64,000 nucleotides of DNA from Haemonchus contortus (taxonomy: Eukaryota; Nematoda; Chromadorea; Rhabditida; Trichostrongylidae): contig LS997567.1 in NCBI GenBank assembly GCA_000469685.2, forward strand, positions 16,477,712 through 16,541,711, given 5' to 3'. The translations under genes and the position numbers were made by a program. Positions within the stretch are counted from its first letter, which is position 1. Every line of letters starts with the position of its first letter. The notes under the pieces were generated by a model. That model was not told where the DNA came from and ran no database searches. It worked only from the letters and a program-made list of their open reading frames with translations. Below are positions 32,541 to 45,560 of this stretch, piece by piece.

Positions 32541-34634
32541 TTGCAGGTCCACTTGCCAGACTATCAGAATGCGACATTCCAAGGAAGTAGGGAAGAAGAG
32601 GCAGTTCGTCGAGCAGCCGACAAAGACACAACACTCACGACATTCTTCAAATTAAACGAGGAACAAGAACTGTTATACGGTGAAGGTGACGTGCCTGAAG
32701 GAGGAAAGGATGCTCGCACATTATTTTATGGGCAAGTGCCAGAATTCTTCTCATTTGACTAGCAGGATCGGAAGTGGAAAATGAGACTAAGACAGAATCG
32801 TCAAATTGGGAGGATGTATACAGCGGATCCTTTAAATGTAGAACGGTACAGCCTCCGAATTCTACTCTTGAATAGGAGAGGGCCAAAATCATTCAGCGAT
32901 CTGAGGACAGTCGACGGGGTTGTTCACGACATTTTTAAAGAAGCAGCTAAGGCTTTAGGATTGATGAATGGTGATTCTCACTACGAAAGCTGCTTACGCG
33001 AAGCATCGGAATTCCATATGCCAGCTCAACTTCGGTCCCTCTTCAGTAGCCTTCTATGTTTCTGCTCTGTTATTGAGCCAGTGCAGTTGTGGGATAAATT
33101 CAAGAGAATGTTAGCAGAGAACTACATTCATAGAGAAATTAGTGAAGAAGAAGGTGTTGTGCGGGCTTACTATGACATAATGGATAAGATGGCCGTCCAT
33201 GGTAAAAACCTAATGAGCATAACTAGTCCACCTTCTCATGAAAAGCCTTCACAGTTCAATGAGGAAGAGTTTACGGTAGACGAACACACTGCGTCTGAGT
33301 CTGATAGATCAACTCAACGTGCAATAGAAGGCAGCCGCTGATTCCATTTTTCCAACCGTAGACGATGGAAGTCATCATCACTTATTCATTGATGATCCTG
33401 GAGGCAGTGGAAAAACGTTTCTGTACAATGCATTGTACCACACACTGCTTGGGATGAGGAAGAATGTGATTTGTGTGGCTTGGATGGGAATTGCTGCCAA
33501 TCTGCTGCCGAATGGAAGAACGGCGAGTAGTGCCATTAAACTCAATCTTCATGACAACAACAGAACATGCTCGATGAAAAGGCAGTCAACAGAGGCCAAC
33601 ACTCCCCGTAACGTGTCCGTCATATTTTGGGATGAGATATCCATGGTGGCGAAGTGGACTTTTGAAGCTGTGGACCTCCTGCTGAGAGATATAATGCAGA
33701 ATAATCTGCCGTTTGGAGGAAAACTGATGATCGTGGGAGGAGATTTTAGGCAGGTTCTTCCAGTTGCCTAGCGAGGACGACAAGAAGACCTGGAAGATGC
33801 CTGTATCAAGAACTCTTATTTGTGGCAGCATTTTGTAACATTTCACATTTCGACCAACATGCGAACATCATCGTCTGATACAGAATGGGCTGAAATGCTT
33901 CTTAGGATCGGCAATGGAATATATCCGGAAGACGGGAATGGTCTAATGCAACTGCCCGATCGAATCAAGAGTGATGGGGACTTGATCGCAGAGATTTTTG
34001 GAGAAAGAATAGGAGTCGCCGACGTCGGAAATCTAGCAGAGAAAGCAATTCTTGCACCTAAAAATATCCATGTAGCCCATATGATTCTGTCTTCAGCGAA
34101 TGCCTGAACACTTGGAAATGAAAACAGACAAAAGCGTGGATGAAGCGGAGTACAGTGACACAGAAGATGTCCTCGACTATCCACTAGAATTCCTCAATCA
34201 ACTGAGCCCCAGTGGATTGCCGCCGCACGAGTTGGGATTAAAGCAAGGGTGCATCGTGATGTTGCTGCGGAACCTCGACGTTGCTAAGGGTCTCTGCAAT
34301 GGAACGAGACTGATAGTTGATCAGGGCGGCCGATTTGCTCTCGGATGCCGGTTTGCGACAGGGAGTAGGAAGAACCAATACATTCTGCTTCCTCGGATTG
34401 ACAACTACACCGATAATGGTTTTCCATTCCGCCTACGGAGACGTCACCTCCCTATTCGTCTCGCCTTTGCAACAACTATCAACAAGGCTCGAGGACAGAC
34501 ATTATCGAGAGTCGGAGTATATCTTCCTGATGACGTTTTTTCCCATGGCCAACTTTATTTGCAGCCCGAGTTCAATCGAAGTGCTCTCTCCTCGAGATAA
34601 GGTTCGAAATATAGTTTACAAAAATGCCTTATGA
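32541..34634 (+). pseudogene. Helitron helicase, right copy (5'-truncated at palindrome junction)
   Basis: Starts inside the Helitron at the peptide LQVHLPDYQ exactly at the arm boundary, so it lacks the Rep region. It carries Walker A near 33400, Walker B near 33630 and the terminal helicase motifs near 34480-34560. It shares all stops and frameshifts with the left copy (TAG 32760-32762; shift near 33335; TAG after LPVA at 33769-33771; shift near 34105). It differs at a few residues, for example EPVQLWD against EPGQLWD and EANTPRN against EANTLRN. Confidence 0.9.
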
Positions 34635-35077
34635 ATGAGCGAAAACCGAGACGATGAAAAGAAAAGGATTAAGGGCTACAAAGTCATGTCCGTTCTACAT
34701 ACAGGATACGAAAGGTTAGCCAAAAACACACCAATAGAAAATATAATTTTAATTCAAATGTCACCATTGCATTAACGCAAAAAGTCTGCTAATGAATGGC
34801 TCTATCAAGGGTGCCTACAATCCACTCACCATGTTTTTAATGGTAGAGGGAAGTTTTAATCAGGAAACGCAAAAGAAGATGTATGGTAATCAACAAAAAG
34901 GTCGAAAAAAGTGAAACAAAAGAACTTTATGCTATGTTGAAGATCCCTTATAGAAAAAAAAGAACATGAGTGAAGAAGCGCAGAGTAGGCATCCATCACA
35001 ATGTAGAGGGATGTCATCCTATTTGAATCCACATTGAGCAGAAAATATACACAATGTTCCATTCACAAGCACACGTC

Positions 35078-37218
35078 GTGTAATCGTATGAAACGAATAT
35101 TTCAGAGTCAGTAAAGTGGAGCAGTGACAATTGAGTTTGAGCAAAAATTTTGGACCGGTATGTCCATCAAACACGTTTTTCGGAACACTACCAGGTAAAC
35201 GTTCATCGAAAAGGGTGGTTCTTACAGAACTGACTACGTTGACTGAAGATGCTCTCAGAAAGAGCATTCTGGTAGAGTGGTTGAAAAGGTTACCAGTTCT
35301 TAAGTTGATCCGAAGTTTTCCAAAAGTAGGCGTGACATCAGCGCTCCTACCGACCATCAACACAGTTTTCGGCAAAGGAAATCAGTTTCATAGAGAAATA
35401 AATGCAGCCCTGCCTCTGGCTAAACTATGTGGCGTGGTGAGGTGAGGAACTGACGCTCTCGGCAGAATGAAAACTTTTTTGAAAAGGCTGTCTCGGTTAA
35501 ATATGACCTGAATTCGAGAAGAAATTCCGGAACGGTAATTGTTTCAAGCATATATTTTTTGAATACCCTTAGATCGCTGCCCCTCAGAGGGATTGGTTCT
35601 TACAGAACTGATTGCGTTGACTGAAGATGCTCCTAGAAAGAGCAATTGGGTAGAGTGGCTGAAAGGACTATCAGTTCTTCAGTTGATCCGAAATCTCCAA
35701 AAGGTGCGCTTCACCTAAAGATCAATAATGACGGTCAACGCACACCTCGCCAGAGGAAATCAGATTGTTGCAGAGTTGAAGGCATCCCTGGCTCTGGCTA
35801 AACTATGTGGCGTGGTGAGGTGAGGAATTAACGCTCTCCGCAGGATTGAAAATTAGAAGAGGCTGCATCGGTGAATCTGGCTATTGAGTTTGAGCGAAAA
35901 TTTCGGAACGGTATGTACACCAGCATTACGTTTTCGGAACACTCCCAAGTAGATGCCCATTGAAAAGAGTGGTTCTTACAGAACTGATTGTGTTGACTGA
36001 AGGTGCTACCTAATGGAGCATTCGGGTAGAGTGGTTGAAAGTGTTATCAGCTCTTCAGTTGATCCGAAATTTTCCAAGAGGTATGCATTACATGAGTATC
36101 ATTTATGACTATCAACCAAATACCAACTTAGCTCATTTTACACAGTAACTTTTTATGGGGGACCCTATCAAAGGCCTTGCAAAAATCAATGTAAATCACA
36201 TTCACTGGTTTCCCTTCATCCAAACACGTTGTCCAATAATTGAGAGAGTGAATCATGGAAGTGACGGTCGACCTCCCCTTATGGAAACCGTGCTGGTTGG
36301 ACGATATCACGCTATATTTTTCCAGGTGGTCCAAGATTCGCTTTTTCAAAATTTTCTCAAAAAGCCACGAGAAAATTGAAGTTATGCTTACAGGCCTGAA
36401 GTTCTGTGGAACGTTGTGTGGAGGCCTTTTTGGGATAGGCGTTATAAAGGAGTGCAACCAACGGTGCGGAATTTCCGCGTTCACAAAGCTAAGATTGAAA
36501 ATAAGTTCCAGAGGGGTACTTATGAGATGAGAAACCCTTTTAACGAATGAAATCGGTATAAAATCAGGTGTGAGTGAATTTGATTGTGGCCATGTGGAGA
36601 GGAGTTTGGAAATCTCATCACGTTGGAACCACACTGAGTCGTCCTTAGTGGAGAACCTCGTCCCTAATGACAAATCACGCCGCTCCTCGTCAGAAGAGCA
36701 AAAATATTCTTGAAAAGTAGATGCCATTAGCTCGGTCATGGGGTAGAATGGTTGAAAGTGTTAGCAGTTTTTCAGTTGATACGAAATTTCCAAGAGGTAT
36801 GCGTTACGTGAGTATCATTTATGACTATCAACGCACAACTCGCCAGAGGAAATTTGATTCTTACAGACCCAAAGGCATCCCTGGCTCTGGATAAACTATG
36901 TGGTGTGGTGAGGTGAGGAATTGACGCTCTCCGCAGGATTGAGAAGAGGTTGCATCGGTGAATCTGGCTATTGAGTTTGAGCGAAAATTTCGTAACGGTA
37001 TGTACACCAAGCATTTGTTTTGGGAACACTCCCAGGTAGATGCCCATTGGAGCTGACGCCCACGGAGGAATTAAAACTTTTTTGAAGAGGCTGCATCGGT
37101 AAATCTAACCCGAAGTTGAACCAAAATTCCGGCACGGTATGTTTTTTTAAACATGCTTTTTTGAACACCCCTAAGAAGTTCTTCCAAGAAGACGCAACTC
37201 TCACTGAACCGATTGAGA
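35078..37218. repeat. ~380-bp imperfect tandem array, right arm
   Basis: Mirror of 27310-29450 with the same unit boundaries and the same embedded RT fragment. Confidence 0.65.
36128..36739 (-). pseudogene. CR1-like RT fragment, right arm
   Basis: A continuous 203-residue frame covering RT motifs from TPDFIPISFVKR to AFDRVPHKKLL. It is the same fragment as 27791-28401 but without the homopolymer frameshift. It lacks the YADD catalytic block and C-terminus, so it is a non-functional fragment. Confidence 0.8.
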
Positions 37219-38060
37219 GCACGGTTCATTCTGAATTATAACTTTTCATGTGAAACGGAATTTTCAAAGAAATACGCGTCGCATGATTATTGTGACCTAA
37301 TGCCATTATACTTCTGCTATTTCCGTTGGTAAGGTAAGGTAAAGAAATTTATCTCTCCGCAGATGTGAAGCAATTCCGACCGTTTCAGTAAGTCTGACAC
37401 TTTCGAATGGGTCAAACTTTTTGTACTGTATGAACTCCAGTCACAAAGATTCTCAGTCAAAAAAGTGGTAGCCATTATTATAATGAAGTAGTTCATTTTA
37501 TATTCATAGAAAGAAAATCCCAGATGGTTTGTACCAACCTTTGTTCCTACTACATAAAAAGAAGGATGCCCGGCGCAGCCGAGCATTGCATAAGAAGGAG
37601 CATGCCCGGCGACAGCTGGGCAATGCGACTGGTACAATAATATAGTAAGTGCGGTCGTTCCAGCTGGTAAGGCACAGAATAATGGTAATAAATACCTTAT
37701 GAGACAGGTAACTTACGTCTTGCCCGTGATGCTGTTATAGGGATGAGTGCGGGCCCACCTATCTCGGATCCGCTTGACCCCGCACCACTAAGGGGCGAGG
37801 ATCCAGTTGGGGAGTCGCCTCAGACGGTGAGACGACAACATAGTGATAGGGGATCGTCGCCGTAGACGACGATAGATGGTATGCGCATTCAGTTTCAATT
37901 AACACCACATCGCATCCCCACCGAATAGTTGACTGTCGATTTGTCTGATACACTCAACTGAACTAAATAGGTTCTATGAATTAAGGCTTTGTTTCATTCT
38001 AAAATATTAAGAAGAGAAAAAGGGACTGAAAATGTAGTTGGGAGGGGGGGGGGTATCGTC

Positions 38061-38376
38061 TTTTTGAATCACAGACGGCTAGAGCGCAAAGAAGGAAGAG
38101 CATGCGACTTCACTTGTTCATAGAGATGCCTCTTAGCTGGAAGAATTTTGTTTTCACCTAACTTTAAGAAGGGGAGGGGCTCCGATGATTACCTCGTGCC
38201 AAAAGCTGAGATGAGATAAAAATTGAATGTCCAATTGGCATACCCACATCGGAGCCCCTCTCTTCCATAAATTTAGGTAAAAATAATCAGTTTTAACATT
38301 AAAAAAGCTAAGAAAAGTTTCTGAACACCATTACGGCTCGGCTACTCTTCCCTCTACGCACTCTAGTGATTCAAAA
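38061..38376. mobile_element. MITE with TTTTGAATCAC termini, right arm
   Basis: Mirror copy of 26151-26466 with the same terminal and internal inverted repeats. Confidence 0.6.
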
Positions 38377-38569
38377 GAGCGCTGGACCCCCCAAGCCAAC
38401 TAAATCTACAAGTCCCGTCCGTGGCACTTTGCCAAAATTTGCAAGCATTCGCTGCGGACCTCTACTGGCATGATGCCATGACCGTAGCCCTACCTATTCC
38501 GATCCGCGCTGATTGGATTTTGATTGGATAGTAAAGTGCCATTTTGATTTCAACACGATGAGGATATGA

Positions 38570-39025
38570 TGTAGCGCGCTGATTGTGGAAAACAAAACTT
38601 TGAGTTGCATTTGCGAAGATGTGCGGTGTTATCTATTTTGTTAGCATTTCTCGTGTCGAGTCATACGTCAGCTATGTCGAGTCATGCGTCAGCTCGAGAC
38701 AGCCGTGTCGAGACATGCGTAGGCTCGAGACAACCGCCAGGATTTCATCAGCCTTGCCATAACACCTACAAGAAAGCTATCATGCCATCCATCAGGAGAC
38801 ACGGTATAAAAGCGGCCACCTCATAGCATGGAGGTCGTCGTCTCGGATGTGACGTTACCTTAGCTGCCAGGCTAACCACCGGCCCTTCGTCAAGGCTGTT
38901 ACTAGCTCGCTCGTCCTGTCCTCTCCCCCTGCCCCCTTTTGTACCCTCCCTTTTTAATTAACTTTTATAATAAACACATATAAATACATATACTTAGATA
39001 CAGGAGCATGGATATGTCCGCTACA
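38570..39025 (+). promoter_or_regulatory. LTR-like promoter module (possible solo LTR), right arm
   Basis: Plus-strand mirror of 25502-25957: TGTAGCG start, TATA box at ~38803, AATAAA-type signal near 38970, CGCTACA end. No target duplication is visible (TATGA against CATTC). Confidence 0.35.
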
Positions 39026-39796
39026 CATTCAGGTATAGGCCTAGCTAATCTATAACTTGATACTCGCAATTCCCACCAATACATATTTGAATTGATTCGA
39101 GCGAAATAGTGATAGGCCTTTATCCACTTGGGCGAACATTCCACATGTTCTTGATTGCTTGGGGAAGGTAGAAAAAATGTAGATTGTTTTAGGTAAGAAT
39201 AAATGCACGTAGTTACCAGATTTCTTCTCTTCTTAGTCCCTTAACCTTTTTGTTTTTTGTTGGTAATGGAATGGGCTCAATGTAATAAAGAAATGGAAAC
39301 CCTTGACGTAATTTTTAGTACCATAAAATATTCCCTTATTTTGAAGATCTTTTGCCATCATCGGCGAAAAGCCAGGTCGTTGGATGGCAGTTCAGTGGAG
39401 ATGATTATATTGAGTACTACCAAAGATAGCTTTGATGATCAAATGAAATAATCAAGGTCTACCTATGATCTGCTCATTGAATCAAGTATGTGCTCAAAAT
39501 ATGCAACATTCTAGATATTAGACCGGGGATCAGCAATAAATCGATGTCCATAGACGGCACGATTTTCTGTTCCCCTTTCCCCCAGGTTGCTACGTTTTTG
39601 CCTGCAAAGACAGAGGGACATATAACTGAATATTGAAATAATGAGAAGGAAGTGGGAAAAACATTCTACTAAAAATGGTGCGCAGGTAAATAGCGGGTTG
39701 GTTCTAAAGAAAGATAATTTAAAAACCATTTGAGCCCGGGCGCTTTGACGAACTTTTACGTAGCCTTTCCACAACCTTTTGGTCACTTTAGGTTTA

Positions 39797-40857
39797 ACAG
39801 TCTTCCACTGTTATCGACTGGTTTTTGAAAAAGGTGGGGGGTTGTGGTCAGTTTTCAATAAAGGGTCAGGGTTGCCATGTGGCAAACGCGGCAAAGCATG
39901 GTATATAAGGATGGATGTAACACTAAAGAACAAGGAGTATTTCGGACTCTGTGATGTCCTCACAAGGAAGGAGCACAAGTTGATAGATAGTTTCTCCTCT
40001 ATCTTCGAAATTCCTTTTACGAAGACCTCGATATTGAGGGCGAAGAAGACTGCGTAATTGAGGACGAGGAGGCGATCCACTGTGGGAACCGGATGAAGAG
40101 GAAACAGCAAGCACGTCCAGAGGATCATTGATGTTTGGTAATGTGCAAGTGTTCGAAGAGCAGGTGCAGGTTCTTCTTCCCAGAACATTGGTTATAGCGA
40201 GATAACAAACAAATCCAGATGAAAAGCGTCATCAGAAAGTGAAATTTTTCACTCGTTGCGCTAATTGTGAAAGACTTTTTCGTTTTAAACATTCGTGCTA
40301 GATTATCGCATCCGCTTATAATAGGTGAAAGTTATCCTACAGTGAATTTGAAATGTATAACAATAAGAATATAATTTTTATAATCTTGGTGGTTAGAGTA
40401 GATGTCAGACGGTTTAAGTAGGATTTGACTCGCCTCCAGCAACTAAAATGTCGCTGAATGCGGTAAAACTAACATAGAAAGATTTTTACAACGTGGAGGG
40501 AAAAGTCTTGCAAGATGTAAAAACGCCGCCGCCCACCAAACCCGATCCTTGGTCCCGTGCCTGTGAAGCGTCACACTTACCTTCACTCCAAGCCGCCACT
40601 GCTGGATTGCCAGTGACCATGGCTTTTGTGCTTTCCCCTGTTAAGCGCTCTCCGGAGACCACCTCCATAACTTCGTTCAGAGAATCGTTTGGCAGATTTT
40701 GAATGCAGATTTGAAATCAGCATCAAAAAATACGCCTAGCAGTATAGGTCCCATTTCGAATGGCCACTTCGACTTAGGATCCTTCCCTTGTTAGATACAG
40801 GCGAGGGTAGTCAAACCGTTGAGTCACGGGTCTCACTAGTCAGACAAGCACAGCAGT
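39797..40857. other. No recognisable gene; short acidic frame
   Basis: A frame around 40020-40130 reads a short acidic peptide (DLDIEGEEDCVIEDEEA) ending in a basic KRKQQ stretch. No domain is recognisable and an adjacent frame covers the same region. Treated as unassigned. Confidence 0.25.
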
Positions 40858-40955
40858 TAGAGACTTGATTCGGCTAGAGTGCGCCAGACGAGCGCAGAAA
40901 AATGAGGCACGCGGCGAAATTTAAGGGACCCGAGTTCGAGCAGTCCGTAGACCCA
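40858..40955 (+). repeat. Dispersed repeat R3, copy 2
   Basis: Shares the AGACGAG-GCAGAAAAATGA and GGGACCCGAGTTCGAGCAG blocks with 4045-4135 (inverted) and 54150-54245. Confidence 0.5.
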
Positions 40956-41827
40956 GCGTTGAGATGTAGCTGCTATTAGGCCCGCAACGAATTGCTTGAT
41001 TATGTGTTAGACAGTTGTCGCAAAAAGTTGACAAATGTCGCGCGCTACTCGTCAGGCGTTTTTCCGGGGTGTAGATTCACCTCCGAGTAATTTTAAGGCT
41101 ATGTGCATGTCTTCTGTTACGTCGCTTGTTGACTTTATTTCTTTAAGTGCTTCATATGTTGACTTTCTTCTACTTATTCCTTGTATTCTCTCCTAGTTAC
41201 CTCTTGATGGCATGTGACTGAATTGTGGAAGAGCTTATATGATTCTACCCCTTTTCAGTTTTATGCTGCTTTAGAGGTAAATTCACAGCTTTCCCGCTAT
41301 TGCCCATTTTTCTGTCTCTCAACTTAGAAATGAGTGATTTTTGCCACAACTTCGCCATTTATAATCAATTGGTTCCTCGAATTCTTCTGCTTCAACTATT
41401 GAATCCACTGACCATTAACAATTATTCTTAACACCTTGATTCAATAATATGGGATATTTCGGCGAGAAACTTCCATCTCTCATGGCGCCGGCCGCATATG
41501 CTTCGAGTTCACAATCTGCTTCACTGATTATTAAATTCTAGGAGTGCTAATTGCTCGAAATACTCCTTCTTTTCACGTCCCAATAGACCAGCATAGGGTT
41601 AAATGGTGGGAGAACTGTGCGGTTCTACCCCTTTTCACTTTGATGCTGGTATGGGCACGAGTTCATTTCAACAGTTCTTTTTTCGTTAATTTTCATTAAT
41701 ATTTTTGCATGCTCTTTCACTCTCTTCACATTCCTCATTTTGCCTCTGAAGTTACTTCACATAACCTAATCTAAGGCCGAAGTCTAAGTTAAATAGATGC
41801 TTTATATCACATAATTAAGAGAGATCG

Positions 41828-42065
41828 AGTTCGAAAATAGTGGAGGAATACGCAATCCGTAGAGGATATGAGAGTGGATCCCAAAGAAGTTTTATTCTAC
41901 TCGATTTGTTTCGAGAAGACATGGATCCATAAGAAACGGATCCCAGAAAAACAGGGTGGATGCGATGCGCCGCAGGGGCTCACGCAGTATGTGCGCGAGG
42001 TGTGCAATGTTGAGACTGTAGAGCTTGCGAGAAGGGGATGTACAGTATCGCTTAGTGCTTAGTGT
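41828..42065 (+). pseudogene. MULE-A C-terminal finger exon, degraded copy
   Basis: Aligns with the minus-strand terminal exon of MULE-A (13118-12855). Shared stretches include GATATGAGAGTGGAT, TTTTATTC, TCGAGAAGAC and TGTGCGCGAGGTGTGCAA. The first zinc-binding Cys is now Tyr (LFYSICFE) and the rest is out of frame. It shows that the surrounding TIR-like repeats belong to the same MULE family. Confidence 0.6.
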
Positions 42066-43089
42066 GGGTTAAGAACACGAGGTTCAATATAATGCGATTG
42101 AGGGTCAAGATGTATGAGATATGAAAAATCATCGCTGAATTCATGCATATTATAGAATTAATGAAGTCGTTGTGATTGTAAATAGTTACTAAATAAAATT
42201 AATCATTCGAAGAATTCGTGTTAAGAAAATAGTTAGACATAAACGGAATAGACGCGGCGTAGACTGCTCATTGCTAAGTTGAGAGACAAAATCATGGGCA
42301 TTAGCGGGAAAGCTATGGATTCACCTCCAAAGCAGCGTAAAAATGGAAAGGGGCAGAATCGTATCAGTTCTCCCACAATTAAGTCATATGACATTAAGGA
42401 GTAATTAGGAGAGCATCTAAGGGGTAAGTAGAAGAAAGTCGACATATGAAGCGCCTAAAGAAATTGAGTCAACAAGCGATATGTAACAGAAAACATGCAC
42501 ATGGTATAAATATTACAAGTAACAAAAAATCACTTACCAGGAAAGAGCGGAATGAAATGGGCAGGATCGATCGGCACTCCGGGGGAATACGAGTTTCGAA
42601 AGCCAGAGTTGGAATAGATAACAAGTAGAATAGAGTTATAGGCAGAATAAAAACATGCAAATAAAATACCGACAACGCTGTCTCCCGTATATCTCTGTCT
42701 CGCTGAGGAGCGATTCTAATATTCTATTTTCTGTATCCGTCTTCTATATCTCGACTCCGGAACACTGCGAGCACCCTTGTGGCTGAGGTAAAGTCGAGAA
42801 CTGTAGTTAAAGCCACCTGATCAGGTCATTTCGTCAAGAATTTTGTTTCTCAATAATTGAAGATCGTTTCGATCAGTCGTCGTGCATTATTTGACCTACG
42901 GTGTTGTTCATTTCCTTGTGGCAGGGAAGTCGTTTTTCTTTAAGAATTTTCTTTGCCACCTTACTAGGTTGTTCATATAATCAGTGTAAGCAACTCTTCC
43001 ACTCCTTTGACCTCTCATATCCAGGACCGGCCGGCCCCATAAAAAGAAGCAACCTTGCGGTTCACCGGCTGACTCGTCTGGATCACTAA

Positions 43090-43660
43090 CTGCGGCAATC
43101 AGAGGCATTCCTTCAGACGATACCCTCTCTCCACATGTTAAAGTTATACTGGCTCATCTGTTGGAGAAGAGTGCCGTAACTGAGGATTTACTCCAACGCA
43201 ATAATGATTTGGAGGATGAACTCCGTGTTCAAAAAGCTGAAAACGAACGTCTCAAAAAAGAGATTGATTTGTTGAAGGCCTTGGATAAGGAAAATGGGTC
43301 TGCCCCCCCCCCCCCCGGAATATGAAAGAATTAACAGTCGTTATTTCTGGTGTTGCCGAAAATGCTGATCCTAGTACTGCTGTTCGCTTATCCTCTGATG
43401 CTGATGTTATTCAGAAAATTTTATTGTTTTCTCAATTGAATGTATACCTATCTCTTTCTTTCGCATGGGTAGGCCGAACTATACTCGGCCGCGTTTACTC
43501 GAAGCGGTTCTCTCCACGTCATCTTATCAGCGGCAACCACTTTCATGCATTCATGTTGAAACAGTTCTCCATTAAGGGTGTTTATATTAGGCCGTCGTTA
43601 ACCAAGGCTGAACGTGATCGTTTACGGGCCTTAAGAGCTACTAGGTTTAATGCTGTTAGT
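43090..43660 (+). pseudogene. LINE-2 ORF1 remnant
   Basis: A coiled-coil segment (LLQRNNDLEDELRVQKAENE and following heptads) precedes a run of 15 C at ~43303-43317, where the frame shifts. Then KELTVVISGVAENADPST, NHFHAFMLKQFSIKGV and YIRPSLTKAERDRLRALR follow, matching the order of LINE-1 ORF1. Confidence 0.65.
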
Positions 43661-43849
43661 CCCAATCCTCCAATTATTCAAAAATCTATGCCGCTCCTAT
43701 CGCTAATCATTCCGTCAATGTTTCCTCTCCATCCGGAGATGTTGTAATTTTGAGTAATGATATTGCTTCAGATGGTAATCGAACTTCGCTAAACAATTAA
43801 GATTTCCTCGGTGTGCTGATAATAATAAATTATGCTGCATCTTGGCCAA

Positions 43850-45258
43850 TATTGGGTCTTTACCAAAAAATGTTCTTTCTTTGAGCTTCGAGATGTCACG
43901 TCAAGAATGTGATGTGGTCGTCTTGACTGAGACTTGATTGAGAAGGAAGCTTAATGAGCAGTCTTTCCTAGGCGATATTTTTCCGTTTTATGAGGAGATT
44001 AGGTGCGACAGTCTGAGAAAAAAGGGAGGCGGTGTTATCTTTCTACTAAGGGGATCCTTGTTTGCCGTCTGTTTACGCCAGATCCGTCTTTGATGGTATG
44101 GGATAGTTTCATGTGATTTCTCGTCGCATGATTGCAGTTATCAATACCAGTTTAGCTATGCACGCTAACGCGTGCAGTATATGTCGACGGCCACTTATCC
44201 ACGATGGTGCCATACAGCAGAATTTTGGATAATCAGAATAAGATAGCTCTTTCTAGATTCGATCGTTCAACTGCTGAGAGCATCACGCTCGATGTATTTG
44301 AGCAGAGTTATTAGTGATTGATCATAGCTCCGTTCACCTTAGTGCAAACCCTTCCCACCATAAACTTGACCACCCTCCTTTCGACTGCTCCTAACCATTT
44401 TTTCCGCATTTTGGAAAGTTTTCGAAGGGATGCATTTTTGTCCTAGCCCCGCTTTAATGTGCCAGCTCCGCCCACTTCGGGCCTTACATTTGTTCTAATA
44501 CCTCTATCCAGTTTTTCCCCGTATTCTAGGACGTTTCTGAACAGCGTTATGAATTTTTGATCTGAGCCCCGCCCACTTTGGTGCCAACCCCGCGCACTTC
44601 GAGGATTTGACCACATTTGTCCCATTACCTCTTACCGCTTTTTTCCCGCATTCTAGAACGTTCCTGAACAGAGTTATGAAATTTTGATCTAAGCTCCGCC
44701 CACTTTGACGCCAACCCCGCCCACTTCGAGGATTTGACCGCATTTGTCCCATTACTTCTTACCACTTTTTCTCCGCGTTCTAGAACGTTTCCGAACGAAG
44801 TTACACTCATTTTTTGAAGTACCTTTTATCTTAACGCACGCCCCGCCCACCGTGGGCGGGGCATCGCTACGCTTACGCATGCTCAGCACGCATAAGGCCT
44901 TGCTCACTCCTTTTGCTTTTTTTCCTGGCCTCGATGCCTTCGTTGAATCGAGTTATGAATCTCTGTGGAAAGTACCGCCCACTGCGAGAACGATCCGCCC
45001 ACCGCCGGTGGGCTTCTTTTGTTTCAGTTGTTGATCCATTCCTCACCTTTGCACATTTTTCCCGGCGTCTGGACTGTTATGAGATCGAATTTGAAGAATT
45101 AGCCCATGACCCCGCCCAATCCCGGCGCATGTCCCGCCCCTTGGAGGCGGAGCTCCGCCAAGCTCACATGTGCTCTGTTGCACTTACCCTATGCTCAACC
45201 TATTCCAAACTTGACCCGACTTCTCCAGGTGTTACTTCAGGTTATCTCGAATTTCCGT

Positions 45259-45295
<37 letters not shown>

Positions 45296-45560
45296 GCGCT
45301 TTATATATATAGTAAGGAAATTTTGGTTTATAGAACGTCGAAAATCTATGCCTTCTAATGGGTGATTTCGACTACCCGAACATAACTAGACATGATGCTC
45401 TATCTCCGTCTTCATCGCTGGCTAACGATTTCTTGCAAATGCTCAGTAGTCATGGCTTCTCCCAGTATGTTAATATGTCTACTAGAGGAGATCATGAACT
45501 CGATTTACTGTTTTGTAATGGAGAAGGGATTATAATAAAGCCCTCGTTGCTTCGTCTTTA
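43850..45560 (+). pseudogene. LINE-2 endonuclease remnant, interrupted
   Basis: Contains CDVVVLTET followed by a stop where Trp is expected, EEIRCDSLRKKGGGVIFLL, then a break at 44145. It resumes near 45315 with LMGDFDYPNI and DHELDLLFC. The interruption is the tandem-array element. Inactive. Confidence 0.6.
44146..45311 (+). mobile_element. Tandem-array element, copy 2, with (ACAG)n tail
   Basis: Begins CCAGTTTAGCTATGCACGC just inside 44146 and carries the unique end, then three to four GGGCGGGG units in inverse orientation to copy 1. A perfect CCCCGCCCAC-C-GTGGGCGGGG hairpin follows at ~44842, then a ~350-bp segment, then (ACAG)n and AGCGCTTTATATATATAG. The tail type matches element X, so a non-autonomous retroelement is plausible. 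It lies within the LINE-2 endonuclease. Confidence 0.6.

Larger units (their letters stand above)
32541..39796 (-). repeat. Giant palindrome 1, right arm (7,256 bp)
   Basis: Inverse of 24731-31986. It contains mirror copies of every left-arm feature: Helitron 32541-34634, tandem array 35078-37218, RT fragment 36128-36739, MITE 38061-38376 and LTR-like module 38570-39025. At 39797 similarity to the left side stops abruptly. Confidence 0.95.

Noticed and set aside
32265..32762. 165-residue plus-strand frame as an independent protein
   Set aside because: Its first part lies antisense to Helitron sequence in the spacer. Only the part after 32541 is genuine Helitron.
43303..43317. Homopolymer C run as a regulatory element (also 26467, 49014, 59719)
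   Set aside because: Homopolymer tracts of this kind are common and here mark frame breaks or sequencing weak spots; no function can be argued.
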